DNA from: Symbiodinium natans
Taxonomy: Eukaryota > Sar > Dinophyceae > Suessiales > Symbiodiniaceae
NCBI GenBank assembly: GCA_905221605.1
Contig: CAJNDS010002346.1
Coordinates: forward strand, 186,001-250,000
DNA: 64,000 nucleotides
Direction of reading: 5' to 3'
The notes beneath the pieces were generated by a model. It saw only the letters and a program-made list of their open reading frames with translations, made no database searches and was not told where the DNA came from. Of this stretch, positions 20,201 through 29,770 are shown one piece after another (positions within the stretch are counted from its first letter, which is position 1; each line of letters starts with the position of its first letter). Both the position numbers and the translations under genes were made by a program.

Positions 20201-23200
20201 GCCGTCTTCTGGCCAATCTCCTCAAAAATCCGCATCGCATCAGCTGCCTGCGAGCAAGCTGCACGTTCGATGGTGCCTTGATAACCACGGCTGAGTTGCA
20301 GCGCCTCCTGCTTTGTGGCGAGACCGTTGGCACGGTCGAACTCCTGCAGTAAGAAGAAGCCTGCCATTATCAGAATGATAATTCGCTGCTCCACATAGGG
20401 CATGTGACAAGCGAACCCCTCAAAATCATATTGTCCGCGAACCGTATGCCATTGAAAGAATAGCGAGCCACATACCAAGGACCCAATTCCGTTCACTGTC
20501 ATACGACACGTGTTGTCCATCGCAATGACACTAGACCATGCTGCCACCAAGACAATCCACAGCCTTGCTGTTGATAGTATCCCAAAACCCTAAACCCTAA
20601 ACCCGAAATCCTAAACCCTAAACCTATATATACCCTTTAAGGGACCTCCTTCCTTACTGACCAACAGTAAGCAGCAGGGCCGGGCTGATGTCGACATGCC
20701 ACCGCTTCATGCCAGCGCCCCACAGCATTCCCACGAGTCCTCCCAGTTCAGGGTTTAGGGTTTAGGGTTTAGGGTTTAGGGTTTAGGGTGGAAGGACGAA
20801 TTTCCCATGGGTTCCCCTACGACGCCCCTCTATACTAACCCCCTAGGTTTCCCCCCTCCCCCCCACCCCCCCCCCCCTTAAATGACCTTGATCAGGCTGA
20901 ATATTCCCTAAATAGCCTTTATTGGGGGAACCTCGGGGGGGGGGGGGGGGTGGTAGTATAGAGGGGGGTAGTAGGGGGAACTTGAGAGCATGCCTTAGAC
21001 TTCAAACTCTAAACCCTGTAATACCCAAATCAAAACCCCCGCCTGATTTTTCGGGCTTAGGGCTCCAGATCTGTCTTTATCAGCAAACCCTATAAACCCT
21101 ATAAACCCTATAAACCCTATAAACCCTATAAACCCTATAAACCCTATAAACCCTATAAACCCTATAAACCCTATAAACCCTATAAACCCTAAACCGGAGG
21201 CCGGGGCATCCTGCGAACGCAGGGTCTTTGGGGAAGTGGGTTCTTGTACCCAAAACCCGAAGTCTGTGTGGCTTGAACAAGCTGGGTTCCCGACTCCTGA
21301 AATACGCAGGGTTTAGAGGCTTACTTGGAGGTTCATGGTACTTATTAATCAATTATAACTGTACTTATAACCCACTTATAAGCCCCTTAAGTGCCCTAAT
21401 ATGGTCATAAGTACGTAGGGTTTAGGCTTTAGGAGCTTAGGGTGTAGGGGCTTAGGGCGTTTTGCGACTCAGGGTCTCTCTGGGGCTTGAGGAGGTTCAG
21501 GGCGGGTTTGGGTTCTAGATTCCAACCTTAGGGTTTAGGGTTTAGGGTTTAGGTTTTAGGGTTTCTGGGCCCAACTCCAGTCCCTGAGCACTGGAGGGGA
21601 ACCTTCAGCTCCTGTCGTTTAAGCTTTGGGGTTTGGGGCTTAAGGGTTAAGGGTTCAGGGTTTAGGGCTTGGGGTCTAGGGATACTGGGGGGCAGTGTTT
21701 CGGGTTTCAGGTTTGCAGTTTAGGGTTTAGGGTTTAAGGGATAGATTCTAGGGATATTGGGGGGTGTGGGGGTTAGGGATTGGGGCGGTCCTGCTAGAAT
21801 CGCCCATGTTAGAGCGGCTCTGATCTGTGTTCCCCCCGAAGCTTGCGCCACCAAGATGGTTTTACCTGGAGTTTCAGGCGGCATGATGGGGAGCTGTTGG
21901 CTGACGCAAGGCAAGCAAAAGCAACAACAACACAAGCAGACCAATTTGTGCCCAGATACCCTCCTCATGAGCCCGGTAGGCTTCATACCCACACCACAGC
22001 CTGACCGACAGAAACCCTAAACCCTAAACCCTAAACCCTAAACCACGACTCAGGCTCCCACTAGCCCCAGGCAACACTATGCTTGCAGCTGTTTTCTTGC
22101 GAAGTACTTCAAACAACAAAGGCCTCAAAACCCTTCGCGCCCTGAGAATCGAACAGAACAGACCCTGAAGCCTCAAACTCCAGGCATACCTCTGCACGCA
22201 CGCACCCAGCAAATCATCTTGACCCCACAGCATTGAATGACAAGACGATGCGTGTTTTGACATGTCGACTGCCCCCTTCAAACCACTAAAGCCCTAGAGC
22301 TTGAAACCCATAACGCACCCTAAGCCCCAAAACCCTCACCCTAAAGCCCCACCTGGCGTAACCCTGTGCCCTAAACGAAGCACCCAAAAGCCTGAACCCG
22401 AAACCCTAAACCCCGAAAACCCTCAAGCCCCACCTGGTGTAAATGCTGCGATGGCGGTTCGGCACGACGAGGACGTACTTCGAGACCCGGAGAGCCAGCG
22501 CAAACGGGGAGCTGCTGGGAGACTGCAGCAGGGCACCGATGTCCAGGTTCCTTATTGGGGTCGCGGTCTCATTATATATATATATATGTATTATTGTTAT
22601 TCTTACATATCAATGTATGTAACATGTATATGTTATATATATATATGTAGATGTAGATACATATGGAACTGTGTAGTATAAGATGGCGCAGGGAACCCCA
22701 AAGATCAGGGCCCCACGTAGTTTTGATTTCGAGATGACGGGCTGGTTCTAGGGTTTAGGGTTTAGGGTTTAGGGTTTAGGGTTTAGGGTTAGGGTTTAGG
22801 GTTTAGGGTTGAGTTTCTGTGGGTTGGCCAGCATGCAGCACCAGGCGTGTCTTGCTCGCGTGGGCCAGGAGTGCAGCACCTTTGCCAGGAACTCAAACAC
22901 ACCTTCCTGCCAGGCATGGCTGATGAAAACATCGCAGTCCAATCCTTCGTTGGCTTTGAAGGAACTTTAGCCAAGTTATCGCAATGTGGAACGTTGTAAG
23001 AAAGAAGAGATTTCCGACCATTATGATAAGCATGCTATGGTTTCCTTCTCATGGCGGCTGAAGTTTCCTAAGCCCTAGACCTTACACCTGAAACCCTAAG
23101 ACCAAGACCCTAACCCTTAAGCTAACAGCAGCCCAGCTGCCGTTCGGGTGTCTCATCAGAGCCCAGCTCACCTTGCCGGCCTGCTCCGTCACGGGCATGA

Positions 23201-23665
23201 TGTGCTGCTGAGTCACCGTGTAGATGCTGGGCCCATAGAGCTCGTCAAAACCTAAAGCGGGGTGGGGGGGGGGGCCTTCGGGTTTAGAGTGTGGGAATAA
23301 AGCATGGAACCGAGCAAATGACGCAGCTGAAACAAGGGCAGATACTACTGGGGCATCCTGGAAGCACTCCGTCTCCTCATCGCAGCCTTTGGGTTGAATC
23401 TCGCCAGCCTGGATGGCTGTCCACACCTCTTGCCGCAGGTACTTCAGGTCTGCGCGGGTCACGCACCAGCGGTCGGGTGAAACAGACCTAGGATGACCCT
23501 TAAACCCCCTGACATTCTCTTGAAATTATTCAGGGAATATGCAACCTGAATATGATCCTCTTAAACCCATTAAGGGAATAGCATAAGAGGTCCCAAAGAG
23601 CCTAGAGACTCATGCAAAGCCAGGGCCTCCAGTGTTGTGTACCTCCTCGTGGATCGAGGAGCCAT
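17122..23665 (-). CDS. TIR-like domain / polytopic membrane protein, copy B (13 coding segments)
   Basis: Multi-exon gene read on the minus strand. Segments: 23665-23610, 23487-23387, 23251-23141, 22944-22818, 22550-22434, 22000-21960, 21865-21791, 20739-20676, 20563-19758, 19139-19095, 18509-18465, 17388-17374, 17207-17122. They sum to 1689 nt, 562 residues plus stop, with no internal stop. Residues about 90-209 resemble a TIR fold: CDVFISHAW at 93-101, then SKYVLVVPNRH, then RLWCGYEAY, where the glutamate at 177 sits in the WCxxE context of TIR domains. Residues about 210-500 carry 7-8 hydrophobic segments, and an acidic serine-rich tail ends SANEADEP. All acceptors are AG|G; donors are GT, GC or GA, as described for dinoflagellates. 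Copy A matches exon by exon. Function is inferred: a membrane-anchored TIR-like signalling protein. The true start could lie upstream of the ATG used. Structure is well supported; biochemical role is not. Confidence 0.8.
17208..17369. mobile_element. Introner in copy B terminal exon, half telomeric
   Basis: 162-bp insertion between CGGC at 17204-17207 and CGGC at 17370-17373, absent from copy A. Ends CTTGGTTA and TTAACCAAG are inverted repeats. About eleven TTTAGGG units (17211-17288) follow the left end directly; the right half is the GGTACCCTTTTT family sequence. Confidence 0.8.
17374..17388 (-). CDS. Copy B exon 11a
   Basis: 15-nt microexon (GDLRC) cut off from the terminal exon by the element at 17208-17369; in copy A the two are continuous. 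Confidence 0.55.
17640..17925 (+). repeat. 21-bp minisatellite, about 13.6 copies
   Basis: Unit CGACGAAGGACTTGGCTTATT, very uniform, in the copy B intron between exons 10 and 11. Open in all plus-strand frames because the unit is a multiple of three; not taken as coding. Confidence 0.9.
18465..18509 (-). CDS. Copy B exon 10
   Basis: Encodes LLQLFLARGSSLIP. The acceptor AG|GTCTC matches copy A. Confidence 0.6.
19095..19139 (-). CDS. Copy B exon 9
   Basis: Encodes CLGMRRLVAIPAIGPG. Most differences from copy A fall at synonymous positions in this frame only, which supports the frame choice. Confidence 0.65.
19758..20563 (-). CDS. Copy B exon 8b, main membrane domain
   Basis: 806-nt exon with hydrophobic segments near LWIVLVAAWSSVIA, IIILIMAGFFLLQEF, VAVPFIAF, RPALLVILC, LYLMIACPLVVFW and YSVIFFFAC. 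One codon shorter than copy A (HM in place of HDV). Confidence 0.85.
20564..20671. mobile_element. Introner in copy B exon 8, with telomeric repeats
   Basis: 108-bp insertion absent from copy A. TIRs CTTGCTGTTG and CAACAGTAAG; CAGC duplicated at 20560-20563 and 20672-20675. The centre holds about five CCCTAAA-type units. Excision GC to AG|G restores the codons CTG CTG TGG; unspliced, the 112-bp gain shifts the frame. Confidence 0.85.
20676..20739 (-). CDS. Copy B exon 8a, first membrane segment
   Basis: Encodes LVGMLWGAGMKRWHVDISPA. In copy A this is continuous with the long membrane exon; here a 108-bp element follows. Confidence 0.75.
21085..21193 (-). repeat. Nonamer variant array CCCTATAAA
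   Basis: About 12 uniform 9-bp units; the unit is CCCTAAA with TA inserted. Confidence 0.95.
21791..21865 (-). CDS. Copy B exon 7
   Basis: Encodes GKTILVAQASGGTQIRAALT, then WAILAG, joining the TIR-like part to the first membrane segment. GA donor (GACC) facing acceptor AG|GACT. Confidence 0.8.
21960..22000 (-). CDS. Copy B exon 6, WCGYE motif
   Basis: Short exon encoding RLWCGYEAYRAHEEG. The WCxxE arrangement matches TIR domains, where this glutamate is catalytic in NAD-cleaving members. That activity is an inference here. GT donor. Confidence 0.8.
22434..22550 (-). CDS. Copy B exon 5
   Basis: Encodes NLDIGALLQSPSSSPFALAL, then RVSKYVLVVPNRHRSIYTR, the predicted central strands of the TIR-like fold. 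GT donor here; copy A has GC at the same site. Confidence 0.85.
22818..22944 (-). CDS. Copy B exon 4, TIR-like box with FISHAW
   Basis: Encodes LDCDVFISHAWQEGVFEFLA and continues to RHAWCCMLANPQ. The donor is GA (GAAA), facing an acceptor followed by GAAC. The intron starts directly in TTTAGGG repeats at about 22810. Confidence 0.85.
23141..23251 (-). CDS. Copy B exon 3
   Basis: Starts after TTTAG|G. Encodes FDELYGPSIYTVTQQHIMPV and continues to KVSWALMRHPNG. GC donor. The same 111-nt length as copy A. Confidence 0.8.
23387..23487 (-). CDS. Copy B exon 2
   Basis: Encodes SVSPDRWCVTRADLKYLRQE and continues VWTAIQAGEIQPKG. Uninterrupted here, whereas copy A carries a 455-bp element in the same exon. 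GC donor. Confidence 0.75.
23610..23665 (-). CDS. Copy B exon 1 (N-terminus)
   Basis: Begins at the ATG shared with copy A (MAPR, then RRY(S/T)TLEA). The donor is GA|GTCT and the matching acceptor at 23487 is AG|GTCT, so GTCT flanks the intron on both sides, as expected if the intron arose as an insertion. Upstream sequence stays open in frame, so an earlier start is possible. Confidence 0.6.
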
Positions 23666-24818
23666 GAGGTCACCCTGCAAGCCTTCCAGTGCAGTGGAAG
23701 GTCACCTCCCCTTGAGCGATGAGACTCAGAGTGTCTGCTCTCAATTCTGAAATGCTTGAGACGAGAGACTCAAACTGCACGGCAGCGTTAAGACCCTTAA
23801 GACTGAAAAAGGGAAGCCTCCTGTGTTGAATAGGGGAAGTGCTGCTACGTCTTCTACACCACCAGAGGCTGGAGACATCGACGGGGGGGGGGGGGGGGGA
23901 AGCAAACACTAAACCCTGAAATTCGGGGGGGTGGGGGGGGGGGAGCAACCCTAAACCCTGAAACCGCAATACAGCCACAAAATCGAGCCGCCAAAGCCCT
24001 GACCCCTCGGACCCCATCCTAAAGCACTTGCACCCTTAGGCTCGAGAAGATGCAAGACGAGTGTAGGGTTTAGGGTTTAGGGTTTAGGGTTTAAGGTTTA
24101 GGGTTTAGGATTTAGAGTTTAGGGTTTAGGGTTTGGAGACGAGTCCAGTCTCGTAACGTGTTGGTTAAGGTGTGCGGTTTCGGACCAAGATTCTGGGGCT
24201 CAGCCTGTGTCCCCGCCCTGCCCAGCTTACACCAATCCAAGATCCGGCCGCACCAATCCAAGATCCGGCCGTGAAATCTCACACCCCAGAAGGAAGGAAA
24301 CTACACGGACCGAAAGCGCCCCTGAATGGCGCCTGAAGGCGTTTAACGAGCGTATTTCGGATGTGTCCTCACGGGGGGGCGGGGTAGGGTGTGGGACGGA
24401 GTCTTGCCTTTGGGGCCCCCTAAACCCCAACCCCTCAACCAACCCTGAATCCCCTCAATCCCAAACGTCATGCCCTGACCAAATAGGGCAGATGGTGGGC
24501 TTGACCTGAAACGTGGGACCCAAACCCTAAACCCTAAACCCTAAACCCTAAACCCTAAACCCTAAACCCAAAACCCTAAACCCTAAACCCGAAACCCTAA
24601 GCCCTACCAAAAAGCTCAAAGTTTAGATCATCCCCTGGCTTAATAGGTCTGATCCGCAGGTGTGCTGGTGCTGGGGTTCAAGCTTTCGGGTAGGAATTGG
24701 AAAGTAGGGTTCAGATTTAGGGTTTAGGGTTTAGGGCTTAAGGTTTAGGATTTCAAGTTGTTAGGTGTTAAGGGCCTCAAAAAAGAGTTGCAGTTATAAA
24801 GTTCCGAGGCAGCAACAC

Positions 24819-24880
24819 CTGGGTGGAGATCCTCTGGTAGATCCGGGTCAGGCAGATACCTGGCAAAGTCTTCGCCGAAC
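24819..24880 (-). CDS. Probable exon
   Basis: Between GGAG|G and CCAG|GTGT; reads FGEDFARYLPDPDLPEDLHP. Confidence 0.5.
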
Positions 24881-24896
24881 CTCCAACACCCCTCCC

Positions 24897-24985
24897 AAAC
24901 CCTGAACCCTGAACCCTGAACCCTGAACCCTGAACCCCGAACCCTGAACCCTGAACCCTAAACCTAACCCTAAACCCTAAACCCT
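24897..24985 (-). repeat. CCCTGAA variant block
   Basis: Uniform CCCTGAA units passing into CCCTAAA. Similar blocks lie at 34775-34850 (including CTCTGAA), 38750-38815, 56900-56965 and, inverted, 59938-59980. Confidence 0.9.
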
Positions 24986-25049
24986 AAACCCCTAATCCCT
25001 AACACCCCAGCAAGCCCCAAAAAGTCCGAAGTTCTTACCAAGCTGCACC

Positions 25050-25128
25050 GACCCCCCCTAGGCTCTCCCAAAAAGACAAAATCCCAATCTCCACCTCAAG
25101 AACTCCCAGAGCTTCCTTTTTTGCATAG
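25050..25128 (-). CDS. Probable exon
   Basis: Reads YAKKEALGVLEVEIGILSFW; boundaries approximate. Confidence 0.35.
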
Positions 25129-25257
25129 GTTTGGGGTTTAGGGTTTAAATTAGGGTTTAGGATTTAGGGTTCAGGGCCAAAAAACAACAATAAACATCAG
25201 GATTCTACAAACCAGGTTTCCCCGAATCCCCCCCCCTTATGTTTACGTAGTTTTGGG

Positions 25258-25323
25258 GTCGCAAATGTGTAGCTAAAGATGATAACACTCCCCAACTCAA
25301 TGAAGGCGACATGTCCGCTTTGC
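25258..25323 (-). CDS. Probable membrane exon
   Basis: After TTAG|G; reads QSGHVAFIELGSVIIFSYTF. Confidence 0.4.
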
Positions 25324-25475
25324 CTAAGCCCTAAATTCCACCTGGGACTCTATTTACCTACAGCTTAGTAGTAAGTACCCTTAATTAGTAGATATAACCC
25401 AGAAAGAACTGTAGATGAAGAGATTCACAGGGACCCTACACCACTCCGGGCTGCGAACCCCTGCGCCCCCCCCAG

Positions 25476-25545
25476 ATGGGCACTGGAAGCGGTACATCTC
25501 CGGTACTTCACCATCAACCAGCTTCCGGTAGCCATAGGAGATGAC
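25476..25545 (-). CDS. Probable exon
   Basis: After GCAG|G; reads VISYGYRKLVDGEVPEMYRF and QCPSG. Confidence 0.5.
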
Positions 25546-25690
25546 CTGCACATGCGTTCAGGGTTTAAGGTTAGGATGTTCCCCCTTATACTAGCAGTCC
25601 TTAAGAGGGATCATAGAACCCGCATCATATAATCCCAAGGAAGGACTGCTAGAATAAGGGGGAATATCCCAAGATTAATATTTAAGGCTT

Positions 25691-25834
25691 GTACTTGGAG
25701 GTTCATGGTACTTAGTAACTAATTATAACTGTACTTATAACTGTACTTATAACTGATGGTATAACCATATTAAGGCACTTAAGGGGCTTTTTGTGGGTTA
25801 TAAGTACACTTATAATGCCATGAACCTCCAAGTA
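25691..25834. mobile_element. MITE, CTTGGAGGTTCATGGTACTTA family
   Basis: Full copy with ends CTTGGAGGTTCATGG and CCATGAACCTCCAAG. Others: 15416-15567, 16533-16747 (split), 21321-21414 (truncated), 32421-32534. Confidence 0.8.
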
Positions 25835-25969
25835 GGGTTAGGAAAACAGGCCCGGGAGCTCATAGAGAGCTTGGGGGCTTAAGGTTGTGTCAGGCGGTTT
25901 AGTGGGTAAGGCTTCGGGGTTTTAGGGGAAACCCTAAACCCTAAACCCTATATAAACCCTAAACCCGGA

Positions 25970-26267
25970 GTTCATGTTGGGATCTTCGCCCGAATGCACC
26001 CGAGTCTGGCAGATGCTGCTCATCCAAGTCACTGGCCTCGAGGGCTTGCTCCAGTCCAAGAACTTCTCGCTTGGCCTGGATGCCATAGTCTGTCCAAAAG
26101 GACAGCCGTTCTTGAAGGTCCCAACACCTCCTGCTCCAGCTCGCGGATGTGGTTGAGCGGGTGCCATCGTCAAGACTTTCTTCTTCTCGCGGATGTCCGA
26201 GACGCGGCTGTGTTTGTCGAGACCTTTCTGCAAGATCTCGACACAGCCCCTGTGCCATTTGTCCCAT
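25970..26267 (-). CDS. Probable exon, hypothetical
   Basis: Read in the frame of MGQMAQGLCRDLAERSRQTQ, then WDLQERLSFWTDYGIQAKRE and LEQALEASDLDEQHLPD, charged and helix-like. Another frame is open across the same island, so the frame is provisional. Confidence 0.4.
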
Positions 26268-26908
26268 GCTCGTGTCTGCGCTCTAGGCTCTAGGGCAGGC
26301 TGCCGCAACTCACCAAACAGCCACAAGCGGCAAATTAGCCTCTTGCACGCTAAACCCTAAACCCTAAACCCTAAACCCCACCTGGCTCCTGCGTCTGAGG
26401 GCGGCGCGGGAACAAACTAATCCTGGACTTGCAGGGCTCTCCCGCTCCTACCTTTGAGGGAGGCTTAGGGTTTAGGGTTTAGGGTTTAGGGGATAAGGTT
26501 TAGGGTTTAGGGTTTAGGGTTTAGGTTTTAGGGTTTAGGGTTTAGGGTTTAGGGTTTAGTTGGAACAACACGCACCTGCTTCTGAGGGCGGTGCCACGCT
26601 ACTACAAACTAGCAGGGCCAGCTTTCAGGAGGAACCTGCTCAGCATGCTCCATACTGTAGCATCGCCCGCATGCAGCCCCAAACGAAAACCCCGAAGTTG
26701 AAACCCTTAACCCAACGTGGACCACAGCAAGAGAAGGTTTAGGGTTTAGGGTTTAGGGTTTAGGGTTTGGGGTTTAGGGTTTCGGGTTTGGGGTTTGGGG
26801 TTAGGGTTTAACCCTTGAACCCACAACCGACAACCAACGTTAAACCCAGCATGCACCACCCGCTGCGGGTGCGCTAATGCTGGTGCATCTATAAACCCCT
26901 TGTAGCTC

Positions 26909-26985
26909 CCTAAACCCTAAACCCTAAACCCTAAACCCTAAACCCTAAACCCTAAACCCTAAACCCTAAACCCTAAACCCTAAAC
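26909..26985 (-). repeat. Interstitial telomeric tract (CCCTAAA)11
   Basis: Perfect units. Confidence 0.95.
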
Positions 26986-27379
26986 CACATGAATGACATG
27001 GTCAGACACGGCGCCTAGCGGGCTAAGGGTGGTGGGTGACTGCGGGGGCGGTCGGGAGTTTTAGGGTTTAGAGGTTAGGGTTTAGGGCCCTAAACCCTAA
27101 ACCCTGAACCCTGAACCCTGAACCATGATGGGTTAGGGTTTAGGGCCCTAAACCCTAAACCCTGAACCCTGAACCCTCAACCCTGAACCATGAAACCCTA
27201 AACCCGTCCAAGAATCGCATTACACCCTGCAGAGCCTTAGGGATTTCGGGCTTTGGGGGTTAAGGGGTTCAGGGGGTAGTTCAGCGTTTAAGCCCTTTGA
27301 CTCGAGGCAGTGAACCCCTAAACCCTAAACCCTAAACCCTAAACCTTAAACCCTAAATCCTACACCTTAAACTGAATCC

Positions 27380-27458
27380 TCCCCTCCCGGACGGCCTTGT
27401 GTTTCCTAGGCTGCGCTTTCACGCGCACGATGGAGATCTTGATCTCCGGCTCTGCCGC
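27380..27458 (-). CDS. Probable exon
   Basis: After GAG|G; reads AAEPEIKISIVRVKAQPRKH and KAVREG. A GA donor at 27416 would shorten it. Confidence 0.45.
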
Positions 27459-27730
27459 CTCGGTTCTTAAGGCGGTTTAGGGTTTAGGGTTTAGGGTTTA
27501 GGGTTTAGGGATTAGGGTTTAGGGTTTAGGGTTTAAAGGCCACGTATATAGTATAGGGGTACATGGACCCTTAGGGTGAACCCCAAAATTGTGCCCCAAC
27601 TATACCGTAGGAAGGGGGGTCCGTCCTCCTCTGAAAAGATATTCCGTATGATATGAACTACGTAGACAAGTCGTTTCCTGGGTTTGTATTTAAGGTCCCC
27701 AATTGAGCCTTCAGGTTTTCGGGCATGGGG

Positions 27731-28024
27731 TCAATGTTTCGGATTCTGGCCTTTCAGGAAGAGCTCGGGATAGTAGGAATCTGAAGAACACACCATGTCA
27801 GGATGGTGTCCCAGCAGGACGGTGACGATTGAAAGCTGGAACACAGCAAACCACAAACCTTGAGGCCACTTAGAGGATAGGCGAGGCGTCTTCACATCTA
27901 GCCAAGAGGATACCCCTCGCCTACAATGGGTCGTCTGAGCAGTACCAGAAGGCTTATCATCCATGATACCTATTCTGGGCTCTAGCTTCTTGTGCCAGGT
28001 TGTGTCAGCAGTACGCTTTGACAT
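27731..28024 (-). CDS. Hypothetical protein ORF, 97 codons
   Basis: Open from an internal ATG: MSKRTADTTWHKKLEPRIGI, with a hydrophobic stretch GLWFAVFQLSIVTVLLG near the C-terminus, ending GQNPKH and stop. It may be one exon or contain a short intron. Not recognised. Confidence 0.4.
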   Translation of the reverse strand: MSKRTADTTWHKKLEPRIGIMDDKPSGTAQTTHCRRGVSSWLDVKTPRLSSKWPQGLWFAVFQLSIVTVLLGHHPDMVCSSDSYYPELFLKGQNPKH

Positions 28025-28199
28025 AATGATAAGGACTCCAATAAGGTACCCCCATATTCGTAAGTTCCTAACCCTAAACCCTAAACCCAAAACCCGTAAC
28101 TTTCTCAAACCCTAAACCCTAAACCCTAAACCCTAAACCCTAAACCCTAAACCCTAAACCCTAAACCCTTCGTGACCTTCTGTGGGTTTAGGGTTCATG

Positions 28200-28289
28200 A
28201 GGTGTATAGGCCCCGCACCCGGGCTGTGTCCTCCTCCACACCATCCCCGGCCTTGGCCGCAGCGCGCAAGCTGGGCGTGTGAGGTTTAT
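28200..28289 (-). CDS. Probable exon
   Basis: Reads PSLRAAAKAGDGVEEDTARV and RGLYTS. Confidence 0.4.
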
Positions 28290-29364
28290 ATAACAAGTTT
28301 AGGGTTTAGGGTTTAGGGTTTAGGGTTTAGGGTTTAGGGTTTAGGGTTTAGGGTTTAGGGTTTAGGGCTTCGGGGGTTCTGGGACTTAGAGTTCATGTCG
28401 GGTTTAGAGTTTGGCGTTCATAGGGTTTTTTCGAGCTCATGTAGGGTTTGGGGTTTTTTCGAGTTCCTTCATCGGGTGAAGGGTTTATAGTGTTTGGGGG
28501 CTGTAGCTTCTGGGGTTTAGAGCTGATAGGGTTTGTAAGGGGCTATAGGGCAATGAAAAGAGTGCCCTTGTTGCTTCATCAGGGCTTTTATACGGGAACC
28601 TGACCTCCTTCAACATTGCGTGAGCTTGTTAGGGCTCTCTTGTGGGCCAGAAAGTTGAATTTATGGATGAGACTGGGCTGCGAACAAAGCTTATATCCGG
28701 GAATTTAGGGTTTCGGGTTGAGGCCGGGCAAATCAAACCTAAACTAAGCACCCTTGGGGCTTTAAGTTTTCGGGGGCCAGGACTCGCAGTCTCTTGAGTC
28801 ACAGGGTCGCCTAGCATCTTTTGAAAAACAGAGGTGGAACCGTTTGGGCTTGAGACAGGGCTCAGAACCAAGATCCTAGCCCTGAAACAAGACTAAGACT
28901 GAAAGGTACTGCTGATATGCAGCCAAACTTGAAGCAATTTCCTACTGCAAACCTGCACCCTAAACCGCAAACCACTACTAGACCCAGGAGCAACCTAGGA
29001 ATAAGAAGGGCACCTGTTTTGGTTTTAAGGGATCATAAGGGAACCCCAACCCCAACAAAAGGAGATAAGGGCCACTCCGGGTCCTAGTCTAAGGGCCGAG
29101 TTTGCAGGCCTTGGGGGGTGCTGGCAGCAAACTTGAAAGTTGGGAATGGGACGACTCGGTAATGCCTAGGTCCTAGGTGTTCTGTTTCAGGGTTTTAGGG
29201 TTTGGGCTTTAGGGTTTGGTTTCTGTTTAGAGGTTATTTGTTTGATGCCGTGGCCGTGGTTGCGGTTGCTGTTGCTGCAGGCATTTGGTCGACCTCGTCT
29301 TGGGCGGATGCAAGCACAAAGACGACAGTTTAAACCAACCTAAACCCTAAACCCTAGACCCAAA

Positions 29365-29472
29365 GCCTGTGGCACGTGCCCTAAGCCAAGGTCCCTTAAG
29401 AGCTCCCATGATACTAGGGAATCTTGTGTTGAGGGCAAACAGGAAGGAAACATAGAGAGCTGCCCATATGGT
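29365..29472 (-). CDS. Probable membrane exon
   Basis: Reads WAALYVSFLFALNTRFPSIM and GALKGPWLRARATG. Confidence 0.4.
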
Positions 29473-29604
29473 TTAGGATTTAGGTGTGTCACTTTTCTTG
29501 CCAGCAGCTGCACACAAGGCACTTCACAGCTCACATTGGACTCTTTTTGTGCTTAGGGTTGAGGGTCGTTTAAGGGGTCTCCTCCGGCCGCGCGCGACCT
29601 TTCA

Positions 29605-29770
29605 AGTGGACTGCTAGGAAAGTGTTGTGCGTAAAGTAATGTCCGTCACCCCCAAGAAATGACCCTGCTTTAGGGAACCCACCATGTGCTTGCAGGAAGA
29701 AAACTCACCAAAGACCTTACCATACCGGCGCTCCACTACGGGTGCAGCATCTGGACCATCATGAAGCCCC
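29605..29770 (-). CDS. Probable exon
   Basis: Reads GPDAAPVVERRYGKVFGEFS, SCKHMVGSLKQGHFLGVTDI. Confidence 0.45.

Noticed and set aside
20564-20671. Alternative GT-AG excision of the copy B introner (GTCAGT donor)
   Set aside because: It also keeps frame but leaves six extra codons; the GC-AG|G option restores the copy A sequence exactly and matches the other two introners.
22301-22681. 126-codon plus-strand ORF
   Set aside because: Antisense to exon 5 of copy B and ends in TA-rich repeat sequence.
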